NCBI GenBank assembly: GCA_963718755.1
Contig: OY970376.1
Span: forward strand, 1,302,001 to 1,366,000
Source: VRUE01 sp963718755
Lineage (GTDB): Bacteria; Actinomycetota; Thermoleophilia; Solirubrobacterales; 70-9
DNA length: 64,000 nucleotides
Reading direction: 5' to 3'
Shown here: in pieces, positions 46,517-54,753 of the stretch
Layout: every line of letters begins with the position of its first letter
Numbering within the stretch: position 1 is the stretch's first letter
The notes under the pieces: model-generated
What the model saw: only the letters and a program-made list of their open reading frames with translations
What the model was told of the DNA's origin: nothing
The model's database searches: none
Translations under genes and position numbers: made by a program

Positions 46517-47278
46517 TTGCGCAGTCTCGAGAGTCGGATCGAAGGCCTCGTCGAGGGGGTCTTCAGCCGCGCCTTCAGCTCCGAGGTGCAGCCGGTCGAG
46601 CTCGCTCGCAAGCTGGCCAAGGAGATGGACTCCCACAAGACCGCCGGCGTCGCCCGCGTCTACGTTCCCAACGAGTACACGGTCTACCTCTCGGGCAAGG
46701 ACCGCACCCGCCTCGAGGGCTATGAGCGCTCGCTGGAGCAGGAGCTGTCGGGGTACCTGCTGGAGCATGCCCGGCGCCGTAGCTACGACCTGCTGACCCG
46801 CCCCACTGTCGCCTTCGAGACCGACGAGCGCTTGCGCCTGGGCGAGTTTGGGATCCAGACGCGGCTGGTCAAGCCGCCGGCGCACGAGGGCGAGGCGCCG
46901 AGCCAGGGGGAGGAGGGCCACACGATGGTCTACTCGGCGGTTCGCGACCCGCCGCCGAAAGCGGCGGAGAGTCCGGTCGGCCGGGCCGAAGTCACGACGC
47001 GTGCGGTGGTCACTGTCGACGACCGCCGCTACGTGCTCGACGCAACCCGGTCGACGGTCGGCCGCTCGCGCGATGCGGACTGCGTTCTGCGCGATCCGAA
47101 CGTCTCCCGCCACCACGCCGAGTTGCGCCGCTCGCCCAGCGGCGATTGGACGATCGCCGACCTCGGCTCGACCAACGGGATCAAGGTCAATGGCCGGCGT
47201 GTCGCCTCGACCCGGCTCAAATCTGGGGACAAAGTCACGCTGGGTACGACGACCTTTCAGGTCGACATCGAGCGGTAG
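46517..47278 (+). CDS. fhaA: FhaA-like protein (DUF3662 plus FHA domain)
   Basis: 253 residues. The N-terminal DUF3662-type domain (SRIEGLVEGVFSRAF, LARKLAKEMDSHK) is joined by a disordered linker to a C-terminal FHA domain with GRSRDADCVLRDPNVSRHHA (about 184-203) and LGSTNGIKVNG (about 217-227). The FHA domain reads phosphothreonine made by PknB-type kinases. Mycobacterial FhaA acts in peptidoglycan synthesis control. TTG start, no strong ribosome site. Confidence 0.9.
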   Translation: MRSLESRIEGLVEGVFSRAFSSEVQPVELARKLAKEMDSHKTAGVARVYVPNEYTVYLSGKDRTRLEGYERSLEQELSGYLLEHARRRSYDLLTRPTVAFETDERLRLGEFGIQTRLVKPPAHEGEAPSQGEEGHTMVYSAVRDPPPKAAESPVGRAEVTTRAVVTVDDRRYVLDATRSTVGRSRDADCVLRDPNVSRHHAELRRSPSGDWTIADLGSTNGIKVNGRRVASTRLKSGDKVTLGTTTFQVDIER

Positions 47279-47330
47279 TCCCCGAGGACGCAATATGGCG
47301 ACGATCTGGGCCCGTCATTAGGGTGCTGGC

Positions 47331-47798
47331 GTGGACTATGACCCGATTTCGGTCGCGCTCAAGTTCGGCTTCCTCGCCGTCCTCTACCTCTTCCTGCTCT
47401 GGATCGCGCGCAGCGCGCTGAAGGATCTGCGCGGCACGGTCGCGCCCGCCCCCGACGCGACCGGCTTTCACCCCGTGCCGGCCTACGAGGGTGCCACTGC
47501 AGGTGGCGACGCCTGGCTGGTGGTCTTACGCGGCGGCGGGTTGCGTGAGGGAGAGCGTTTCGACCTGATCGGCGGCCTCTCGATCGGCCGCTCGCAAGAA
47601 GCCGACCTGCGGATCGAGGACCGCTACGCCTCCGGCCTTCACGCCAGGATCTTCTCCCGTGAAGGGCATGCTTACGCCGAAGACATGAGCTCCACCAACG
47701 GCACCCTGCTCAACGATGCCGAGCTGCACGGAGAGGCCGAGTTGATCGACGGGGACGTGGTGCGGATCGGCGACACCGAGTTCAGGTTCGAGCAATGA
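47331..47798 (+). CDS. fhaB: FhaB/FipA-like membrane FHA protein
   Basis: 155 residues, GTG start. One membrane helix (about 8-26) then an FHA domain: GLSIGRSQEADLRIEDRYAS (about 82-101) and SSTNGTLLND (about 120-129). In Mycobacterium FhaB/FipA is a kinase target linked to division. Its TGA is followed directly by the GGCGCATGC hairpin. Confidence 0.9.
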   Translation: MDYDPISVALKFGFLAVLYLFLLWIARSALKDLRGTVAPAPDATGFHPVPAYEGATAGGDAWLVVLRGGGLREGERFDLIGGLSIGRSQEADLRIEDRYASGLHARIFSREGHAYAEDMSSTNGTLLNDAELHGEAELIDGDVVRIGDTEFRFEQ

Positions 47799-47852
47799 GG
47801 CGCATGCGGAGCGGCCGTGCATATCTGATTCTTCGGCCGCGGAGCATGCGCC
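47799..47852 (+). promoter_or_regulatory. CATATCTG hairpin, copy 2 (clearest example)
   Basis: GGCGCATGC (47799-47807) pairs with GCATGCGCC (47844-47852) and GCGGCCG (47811-47817) with CGGCCGC (47834-47840). The two helices are separated by GGA facing GGA (47808-47810, 47841-47843). The 16-nt loop is TGCATATCTGATTCTT. It starts right after the fhaB stop and ends 17 nt before the phosphatase ATG. Confidence 0.75.
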
Positions 47853-47869
47853 GAGAAGGGGCTTTTTAG

Positions 47870-49051
47870 ATGCTTCGGGTCGAGGACCACGCGTTCCGCA
47901 CCGACACCGGTCGGCAGCGCAGCGAGAACGAGGACTCGCTCTTCGTCCGCGCGCCGATCTTCGTCGTCGCCGACGGCATGGGGGGCGCCCAGGCCGGTGA
48001 GGTCGCCTCCAAGGCGGCAGCCGACTCCTTCGATCGCGACCTGCCCGAGGGTTCCCCCGAGCAGTTCCTGCGCGAGACGATCGAAGCGGCGAATCGCCAC
48101 ATCCACGAGCTCGCCCGCGCCGATCCCTCGCGCGCCGGCATGGGCACGACGATCACCGCGGCGATCGTCGACGCGCAGGCCGAAGAGGTCGGGATTGGCC
48201 ACGTCGGCGACAGCCGCGCCTACCGCCTGCGCCGCAGCAGGCTCGAGCGACTGACGCGGGACCACTCGCTGGTCGAGGAGATGCGGCGCAAAGGCCAGAT
48301 CACCGACGCCCAGGCCGAGGACCACCCGCAGCGCTCGATCATCACCCGCGCGCTCGGTCCCGAGCCGGATGTGGAGGTCGACCTGCAGACGGTCCCCGCC
48401 GCCCCGGGCGACGTCTTTCTGCTCTGCTCCGACGGCTTGACGACGATGGTCAACGAGGAGCGCATCGCCGCGGTTCTCTCCAGCACCCCCTCGATGCGAG
48501 AGGCGGTGCGGACGCTGGTCGACGAGGCCAACGGGGCCGGCGGGCGGGACAACATCACCGCGCTCGCCTTCCGTCTCGGCGACGCCGCGGCGCCAATGGG
48601 AGAGAAGCCCGAGGACGCGACGCTGGTGGGTGCCGCGGCCGAGGAGGCCGGCTTGACCGCAACGGAGGTGCGCCGTCGGGCGGCAGGCGCCGCGGCTCAG
48701 GAGCGCCGCGAGAAGCTGGCGGCAAAGTCGCCCCGCGGCGGCCTGCGCACGACGGCGAAGGTCCTCGCCGTTCTCGCCATCGTCGGCGCGGTCGCCTTCG
48801 GCGCCTGGTACGGCAACCGCCAGGTTTGGTTCCTCGGCACCGACGACGGTGGTCGGGTCTCCCTCTACCGCGGCCTGCCCTACGAGCTCCCCTTCGGCCT
48901 GGCGCTCTACGAGGAGCGCTACGCCAGCCCGGTCCAGACGGAGGCTTTGCCGCGGGTGCGCCGCGAATCCGTCACCGACCACGACTTCCGCTCGCGCGAG
49001 GACGCGGTCTCTCTGATCGAAGACATCGAACGCAGCCAGGGGGTTCCTTGA
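47870..49051 (+). CDS. pstP: PP2C-type serine/threonine phosphatase
   Basis: 393 residues. PPM metal motifs: RSENEDSLF (about 16-24), VADGMGGAQAGEVAS (about 33-47), GTTITAAIVD (about 89-98), GDSRAYRLR (about 109-117), LCSDGLTTMV (about 184-193) and GGRDNITAL (about 223-231). A membrane helix at about 296-316 puts the C-terminus outside. It reverses the action of PknB-type kinases. Confidence 0.95.
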   Translation: MLRVEDHAFRTDTGRQRSENEDSLFVRAPIFVVADGMGGAQAGEVASKAAADSFDRDLPEGSPEQFLRETIEAANRHIHELARADPSRAGMGTTITAAIVDAQAEEVGIGHVGDSRAYRLRRSRLERLTRDHSLVEEMRRKGQITDAQAEDHPQRSIITRALGPEPDVEVDLQTVPAAPGDVFLLCSDGLTTMVNEERIAAVLSSTPSMREAVRTLVDEANGAGGRDNITALAFRLGDAAAPMGEKPEDATLVGAAAEEAGLTATEVRRRAAGAAAQERREKLAAKSPRGGLRTTAKVLAVLAIVGAVAFGAWYGNRQVWFLGTDDGGRVSLYRGLPYELPFGLALYEERYASPVQTEALPRVRRESVTDHDFRSREDAVSLIEDIERSQGVP

Positions 49052-49104
49052 GCGCGGAGCGACCAAGCGTGCATATCTGGTTCTTCGCGCCGGGAGCGGA
49101 GCGC
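49052..49104 (+). promoter_or_regulatory. CATATCTG hairpin, copy 3
   Basis: GCGC (49052-49055) pairs with GCGC (49101-49104), and GGA at 49056-49058 faces GGA at 49098-49100. The loop is TGCATATCTGGTTCTT (49070-49085). It begins directly after the phosphatase TGA. The right-hand GGAG is the only Shine-Dalgarno-like sequence 8 nt before the rodA TTG, so folding could hide it. Nearly identical to the copy at 58919. Confidence 0.72.
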
Positions 49105-49109
49105 GAACC

Positions 49110-50444
49110 TTGTTGAAAATTAGTGCGCGAAACCGGGAGCTGGCCGCCCTCGTCCCGGTCGCGCTGTTGCTCAGTGCCGGCTTTGCTGCGGTCTTTGCCC
49201 AGGAGGACGCACGGCTGGGCAACGTCAGCCTCGTTTACGGCGCCTACTTCCTGGCCGTCTGCTTCGCCACCCACATCTTCCTGCGTCTGCGCCTTCCCAA
49301 CGCCGACCCCTACCTCTTCCCCCTGGTCGCCCTGCTGACCGCCTTTGGGCTGGTGATGATCTACCGGATCGACGAGGGACTCGCTCGCGACCAGGCCAAC
49401 TGGTTCGTGCTGGGCCTCATCCTCTTCGCCCTGACGATCCAGCTCCTGCGCGAATACGACGTGCTCGAGCGCTACCGCTACACGATCGCCGGCGTCGGCC
49501 TGCTTCTCCTGCTGGCACCGCGCCTGCCGGGGATCGGCCAGCAGGTCAACGGCGCCTTCCTCGGCGTCAAGATCGGCCCGCTTGCCTTCCAGCCGGCCGA
49601 GTTCTCGAAGATCTGCATAGTCGTCTTCCTCGCCAGCTACTTGCGCGAGCACCGCGAGGTGTTGATCGTCGGCGCGCGGCGGGTGCTCGGCGTGACCCTG
49701 CCGCCGCTCAAGCACCTCGGCCCGTTGCTGGTCGTCTGGGGCGCGTCGATGTTCATGCTCGTCTTCATCCGTGACCTGGGCAGCTCGCTGATGTTCTTCG
49801 CCGCCTTCCTCGCCCTGCTCTACGTCGCCACCGGCCGCTTCTCCTTCGTCGTGATCGGGATGGCGATGTTCCTGGTCGGCGCCTGGTTCTTCGCCTCCAC
49901 CGTTCCCCACGTCCACGACCGGGTGGAGATCTGGCTCGACCCCTACCAGGACCCGACCGTGAGCGGTTACCAGATCCTGCAATCGATCTTCGCCCAGGCC
50001 GACGGCGGCCTATTCGGCAGGGGCTTCGGGCAGGCCCTGATCACGATCCCTGGCACCGACGATGCCCTGTTGCCGGCGGCGCAGACCGACACGATCTACT
50101 CGCTGATCGTTAACGAGGTCGGCCTCTTCGGCGCCAGCGCGGTCGTCCTCACCTACCTTCTGATCGCCGCGCGCGGCTTCAAGATTGCGCTGCTGGCCGA
50201 TGACGGCTTCTCGAAGCTGCTCGCCACCGGCCTCACCGCCGTCTTCGCGATCCAGGCCTTCGTGATCATCGGCGGCGTCACGCGGGTGATCCCGCTGACC
50301 GGCGTCACCTTACCTTTCATTAGCTACGGCGGCAGCTCGATCGTCGCCAATTTCGTTCTCCTGGCGCTTTTGCTGCTGATCTCTGACCGCGCCCGCCGTG
50401 AGGCGCAGGCGCCGCGCGGGGCGCTTGGCATGGAGGGTGCGTGA
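49110..50444 (+). CDS. rodA: RodA/FtsW-family peptidoglycan glycosyltransferase (SEDS)
   Basis: 444 residues with about ten membrane helices. SEDS motifs include FGLVMIYRIDEGLARDQANW (about 76-95), QPAEFSKI (about 159-166), DLGSSLMFF (about 223-231) and the C-terminal FISYGGSSIVANFVLLALLL. It polymerises lipid II with its partner PBP, encoded 4 nt downstream. Start TTG 49110 or 49113. Confidence 0.94.
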   Translation: MLKISARNRELAALVPVALLLSAGFAAVFAQEDARLGNVSLVYGAYFLAVCFATHIFLRLRLPNADPYLFPLVALLTAFGLVMIYRIDEGLARDQANWFVLGLILFALTIQLLREYDVLERYRYTIAGVGLLLLLAPRLPGIGQQVNGAFLGVKIGPLAFQPAEFSKICIVVFLASYLREHREVLIVGARRVLGVTLPPLKHLGPLLVVWGASMFMLVFIRDLGSSLMFFAAFLALLYVATGRFSFVVIGMAMFLVGAWFFASTVPHVHDRVEIWLDPYQDPTVSGYQILQSIFAQADGGLFGRGFGQALITIPGTDDALLPAAQTDTIYSLIVNEVGLFGASAVVLTYLLIAARGFKIALLADDGFSKLLATGLTAVFAIQAFVIIGGVTRVIPLTGVTLPFISYGGSSIVANFVLLALLLLISDRARREAQAPRGALGMEGA

Positions 50445-50448
50445 GCCG

Positions 50449-51909
50449 ATGAACCGCCAGATCGTCCAGCTCTTCGGCTTCATCGTCGTTCTCTTTGCCG
50501 TGCTGGTTGCGTTCACGTCCTACTGGTCGGTCTTCGAGGCGGAGGCGCTGAAGGACAAGGGCGCGAACAAGCGACCGCTGCTCGAGCAGCAGCAGATCGA
50601 GCGCGGCCGGATCCTCGCCGCCGACGGCACGGTCTTGGCGCGTTCGGTTGCCAAGGGACGCGGCGATGCCCTGCGTTACGTGCGCCGCTACCCCGAGGGG
50701 GCGCTCTACGGCCACCCGATCGGCTACAGCTTCGTGCGCCAGGGCGACAGCGAGTTCGAGAAGTACCACAACGACGAGCTGATCGGCGAAGGCTCGGAGC
50801 TCGGCTCGATCCTCGACGAGCTGCGCGGGGTGCAGCAGGAAGGCAACGACATCGTTACCAACATCGATCCGGAGGCGCAGCAGGTGGCGCTGGCTGATCT
50901 CGAAGCCGCCGGCTTCGGTGCCGTCGTGGCGATCGAGCCGAGCACGGGCAGGGTGCGGGTTATGGCGTCGAACCCGCCCTACGACCCAAACCGGGTGCCG
51001 GAACACCTCACCGAACTGAACCAGGACCCGACTTCGCCCTTGCTCAATCGTGCCACCCAAGGCCAGTACCCGCCGGGCTCGACCTTCAAGGTGGTGACCG
51101 CTGCCGCCGGGCTCGACAGCGGTGCGATCACGCCTGAAACGACGATCGATGCCCCGGGCACGATCGAAGTCCAGGGGCAGCCACTCTCCAACGACTTCAA
51201 CCAGGACTTTGGCGCGATTTCCCTCGACACTGCGCTGACCAACTCGGTCAACACCTGGTTCGCGCAGCTCGGCGAGCAGCTCGGCGCCGAGACGATGTTC
51301 GAGTACATGGACGCTTTCGGCTTCGGCTCGACCCCGGCAATAGACCTGCCTGATGACCAGGTCTATACGAGCGGCCTATTTGACGGGGGCGAGCTGCTCG
51401 GCCCATCTGACCCGGTCGACATCGCACGCGTCGCCTTCGGCCAGGAGCGGCTCGCGGTGACGCCGCTGCAGATGGCCGAGGTGGCGGCAGCGGTCGCCAA
51501 CGGCGGCAGCTTGATGAAGCCGCAGATCTGGAGCCGCGTGATCGATCCCGACGGGCGCGTGACTGAGCGGCTGGATCCCTCGCAGTACAGTCAGCCGATC
51601 GATGAGCAGACGGCGGCGGAGCTGACCACGGCGATGGAAGGGGTTGTCAGCGAAGGCACCGGCACCAACGCGGCGATCTCGGGCATCGCGGTCGCCGGCA
51701 AGACCGGCACGGCGGAAACGCCGTTCAACGAGACCTGTGGCGGCGGCAGCGAAGAGAACCAGGCATGGTTCATCGGCTTTGCGCCGGCCGATGACCCGCA
51801 GATCGCGATCGCTGCGACGGTCGAGTGCACGACCGCCTTCGGCGGCGACATCGCCGCGCCGATCTTCCGCGACGTAGCCGAAACCATCCTCGACAACGAA
51901 GGGAGCTGA
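50449..51909 (+). CDS. pbpA: penicillin-binding protein, class B transpeptidase PbpA
   Basis: 486 residues. One N-terminal membrane helix (about 6-26), a dimerisation domain with ERGRILAADGTVLARSV (about 51-67), then the transpeptidase: SxxK as STFK (about 213-216), SxN as SVN (about 266-268) and KTGT (about 417-420). It cross-links peptidoglycan together with RodA. ATG 50449 behind GGAGGG. Confidence 0.95.
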   Translation: MNRQIVQLFGFIVVLFAVLVAFTSYWSVFEAEALKDKGANKRPLLEQQQIERGRILAADGTVLARSVAKGRGDALRYVRRYPEGALYGHPIGYSFVRQGDSEFEKYHNDELIGEGSELGSILDELRGVQQEGNDIVTNIDPEAQQVALADLEAAGFGAVVAIEPSTGRVRVMASNPPYDPNRVPEHLTELNQDPTSPLLNRATQGQYPPGSTFKVVTAAAGLDSGAITPETTIDAPGTIEVQGQPLSNDFNQDFGAISLDTALTNSVNTWFAQLGEQLGAETMFEYMDAFGFGSTPAIDLPDDQVYTSGLFDGGELLGPSDPVDIARVAFGQERLAVTPLQMAEVAAAVANGGSLMKPQIWSRVIDPDGRVTERLDPSQYSQPIDEQTAAELTTAMEGVVSEGTGTNAAISGIAVAGKTGTAETPFNETCGGGSEENQAWFIGFAPADDPQIAIAATVECTTAFGGDIAAPIFRDVAETILDNEGS

Positions 51910-51911
51910 GA

Positions 51912-53786
51912 GTGCCGCCTGAAGTCGGCGAGGGGAGCACGGTGGACGGCCGCTACCGGGTGCTGCACCGGATTGGCTCGGGCGGCATGGCGGACGTCTG
52001 GCTGGCCGAGGACCCGCACCTGCAGCGCCGCGTCGCGCTTAAGGTCCTGCACGGGCGCTTCGCCCAGGACCGCGAGTTCGTCGAGCGCTTCCGCCGCGAG
52101 GCCGAGGCCGCCGCCGGGCTCTCGCACCCCAACATCGTCTCCGTCTTCGACCGCGGCGACGTCGAGGGCACCTACTACATCGCGATGCAGTTGCTCGAGG
52201 GACGCTCGCTGAAGGAGCTGATCGACCAGGGGCTGACCCCCGAGCAGTCGGCCGGCCTGATCCGCCAGGTGCTCGACGCCGCCGGCTACGCGCACCGGCA
52301 CGGCGTCGTCCACCGCGATCTCAAGCCTCAGAACGTGATCGTCGACGACGAGGGCAAGGCGACGGTCACCGACTTCGGCATCGCCCGCGCCGGCGCCTCG
52401 GAAATCACCCAGGCCGGCTCGGTGATGGGCACGCCGCACTATCTCTCGCCCGAGCAGGCGCAGGGTCAGGCGGTCACCGCAGTGTCCGACCTCTACTCGG
52501 TCGGCGTGATGCTCTACGAGGCGCTGGCGGGCCGCGTCCCGTTCGAGGCCGACTCGGCGGTGGCGATCGCGATGAAGCAGGTCTCGCACACCCCGCAGCG
52601 CCCCAGCTCGATCAACCCAGCCGTCTCACCGGCGCTCGACGCGGTCGTGATGCGGGCGCTGGAAAAGGATCCGGGCCGGCGCTTCCAGAGCGCCGAGGCG
52701 TTCATCGCCGCGCTCGACGCCGCGGGCCGCGACCCAGGCGCCGAGCATGGCGGCACCGCCGCCTTCGCACCGCTGCCCGCCCCGGTGGTGGGTCCGGAGG
52801 ATGCCGAGGAGGGCGACCCCGAGGAGGAGGAGCGCAAGCGCCGCCGCCGCTTCTGGGCGATTCTTGCTGCCGTGGCGGTGCTGATCGGCGCCCTGCTTGG
52901 CTTCGCCCTCACCCGCGACACGACGACCGAGGTGCCGGGCGTCACCGGCAACGACCTCAACGTAGCGATCTCCCTGCTGCAGCAGAACGGCTTCGCGGTC
53001 GGCGACATTGACCGGGTCCAGCGCGAAAGGGTGGTCAACACCGTGCTCGAGCAGGACCCGGCGGCGGGGGAGACGTCGCTCGACTGCGCCTTCCTCAGCT
53101 TCTTCTGCTCGAAGCCGAAGGTGGCGTTGACCGTCAGCTCCGGGCCCGGCAGCGCCGCCGTGCCGGGCGGCCTGGCCGGCCTCAGCCAGAGCGAGGCCGA
53201 AGAAAAGGTGGAAGAAGCCGGCTTCGTCGCGCAGGTCAGCAGGGTCAACTCCGAGGGGGTCGAAGCCGGGCTGGTGATCCGCTCCGAACCTTCCGGGGGG
53301 ACCACCGCGACCCGCGGCTCGACCGTTGTGCTCGTGGTTTCGAAGGGGCAGAAGCTCGCCAAGGTGCCGGTGCTGGTCGGCACGCAGCGATCCGTTGCGG
53401 TGCAGCGGATCCGCGGCCGGGGCCTCACTCCCAGCGTCGAAGAAGAAGAAAGCGAGAGACCGGCCGGCGAGGTGATCCGCCAGTCGCCCAGTGCCGGTTC
53501 GGAGTTGCCGCGTGGCTCGTCCGTCTCAATCGTCGTCTCCAAGGGCCGTCAGCAGGCCAAGGTCCCGAACCTGATCGGTAAGGAAAGGCGGGAAGCGGTT
53601 GAAGAAGCCCGCGCTGCCGGCCTCGTCCCGGAAGTGCAGGAAGAGGAAACCGAAGTACCGGCCCAGGTCGGTCGCGTCACCGACCAGTTCCCGCCACCTG
53701 GCTCCGAGGTCGAGCCCGGATCCGGCGTGACCGTTGTGGTCGGCAAACGCAGCGCCGAAGGCGAAAGCGAAACGGAAGCCGAATGA
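51912..53786 (+). CDS. pknB: PASTA-domain serine/threonine kinase PknB
   Basis: 624 residues, GTG start behind GGGAG. Kinase domain: GSGGMADVW (22-30), Lys44, HRDLKPQN (134-141), DFG (154-156), MGTPHYLSPEQ. A membrane helix (about 313-333) is followed by four PASTA repeats (about 339-620), each ending VxVVxxKG-like. PASTA domains sense muropeptides or lipid II. It follows pbpA by 2 nt and overlaps ddl (ATGA). Confidence 0.96.
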   Translation: MPPEVGEGSTVDGRYRVLHRIGSGGMADVWLAEDPHLQRRVALKVLHGRFAQDREFVERFRREAEAAAGLSHPNIVSVFDRGDVEGTYYIAMQLLEGRSLKELIDQGLTPEQSAGLIRQVLDAAGYAHRHGVVHRDLKPQNVIVDDEGKATVTDFGIARAGASEITQAGSVMGTPHYLSPEQAQGQAVTAVSDLYSVGVMLYEALAGRVPFEADSAVAIAMKQVSHTPQRPSSINPAVSPALDAVVMRALEKDPGRRFQSAEAFIAALDAAGRDPGAEHGGTAAFAPLPAPVVGPEDAEEGDPEEEERKRRRRFWAILAAVAVLIGALLGFALTRDTTTEVPGVTGNDLNVAISLLQQNGFAVGDIDRVQRERVVNTVLEQDPAAGETSLDCAFLSFFCSKPKVALTVSSGPGSAAVPGGLAGLSQSEAEEKVEEAGFVAQVSRVNSEGVEAGLVIRSEPSGGTTATRGSTVVLVVSKGQKLAKVPVLVGTQRSVAVQRIRGRGLTPSVEEEESERPAGEVIRQSPSAGSELPRGSSVSIVVSKGRQQAKVPNLIGKERREAVEEARAAGLVPEVQEEETEVPAQVGRVTDQFPPPGSEVEPGSGVTVVVGKRSAEGESETEAE

Positions 53787-54751
53787 GGGTCGCGGTCCTG
53801 TGTGGCGGGCGCTCCTCGGAGCACGACGTCTCGCTGCGCTCGGGCGAGGCGGTCGCCCGCGGTCTCGAGCAGGCCGGTCACGAGGCGCTGCTGGTGACGA
53901 TCGCTCGCGACGGCGCCTGGAGCTTCCGCGGCGCCCCGGTCGAGCTGATCCCCGCAGCCGGCCTATTCGCCGCCGACGCTGCATTTCCAGCCCTGCACGG
54001 GCCCTTCGGCGAGGACGGCAGCGTGCAGGGGGTGCTGGAGTGGCTCGACGTCCCCTATGTCGGTTCCGACGTGCTCGCCTCGGCCGTCTGCATGGACAAG
54101 CTGACGCTGAAGCGCCTCTTCGCCCAGGCCGGCCTGCCCCAGGTCGAGTTCGCCGCGGCCGGCGCGGCGGGTTGGCGCGAGCGCTGCGAGGCGATGGGGT
54201 TGCCGCTTTGGGTCAAGCCCTCGCGCCTCGGCTCCAGCGTCGGCATCAGCAGGGTCGAGAGCCTCGGGGAGGAGCTCGCCGCCGCCGTCGACCTGGCCTT
54301 GCGCCATGACCCGCGTGTGATCGTCGAGGCGCATGCTGCGGGTCGCGAGATCGAGTGCTCCGTGCTCGGCAACGATCGCCCCAAGACCTCACTGCCAGGA
54401 GAGGTGATCGCCCACGGCGAGTGGTACGACTACGAGACCAAGTACAGCGCCGGGGGCATGGAGCTGGCCGTGCCGGCGCCAATCCCCGGCGAGCTGGCCA
54501 CGTCCCTGCAGGAACTGGCCATCGACGCCTTCGAGCTGGGCGGCTGCTCCGGCCTGGCCCGCTGCGACTTCTTCCTCGAAGCCGACGGCCGCCTGCTCGT
54601 CAACGAGATCAACACCATGCCCGGCTTCACCGAGACCAGCGTCTACGCCAAGCTCTGGGAGGCCAGCGGCCTCTCTTATTCTGACCTGTGCAACCGCCTG
54701 GTCGAGCTCGCGATCGAACGCCACACCGAGACTCGCTCACACGAGTTCTAG
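53783..54751 (+). CDS. ddl: D-alanine--D-alanine ligase (canonical copy)
   Basis: 322 residues. GGRSSEHDVSLRSGEAV (8-24), KPSRLGSSVGISRV (about 139-152), YDYETKYSAGG (about 213-223) and NEINTMPGFTETSVYAKLW (about 274-292) are canonical Ddl motifs. Supplies D-Ala-D-Ala for the cell-wall precursor. It ends the PknB operon and differs from the copy at 26792 in the first motif. Confidence 0.94.
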   Translation: MRVAVLCGGRSSEHDVSLRSGEAVARGLEQAGHEALLVTIARDGAWSFRGAPVELIPAAGLFAADAAFPALHGPFGEDGSVQGVLEWLDVPYVGSDVLASAVCMDKLTLKRLFAQAGLPQVEFAAAGAAGWRERCEAMGLPLWVKPSRLGSSVGISRVESLGEELAAAVDLALRHDPRVIVEAHAAGREIECSVLGNDRPKTSLPGEVIAHGEWYDYETKYSAGGMELAVPAPIPGELATSLQELAIDAFELGGCSGLARCDFFLEADGRLLVNEINTMPGFTETSVYAKLWEASGLSYSDLCNRLVELAIERHTETRSHEF

Positions 54752-54753
54752 GC

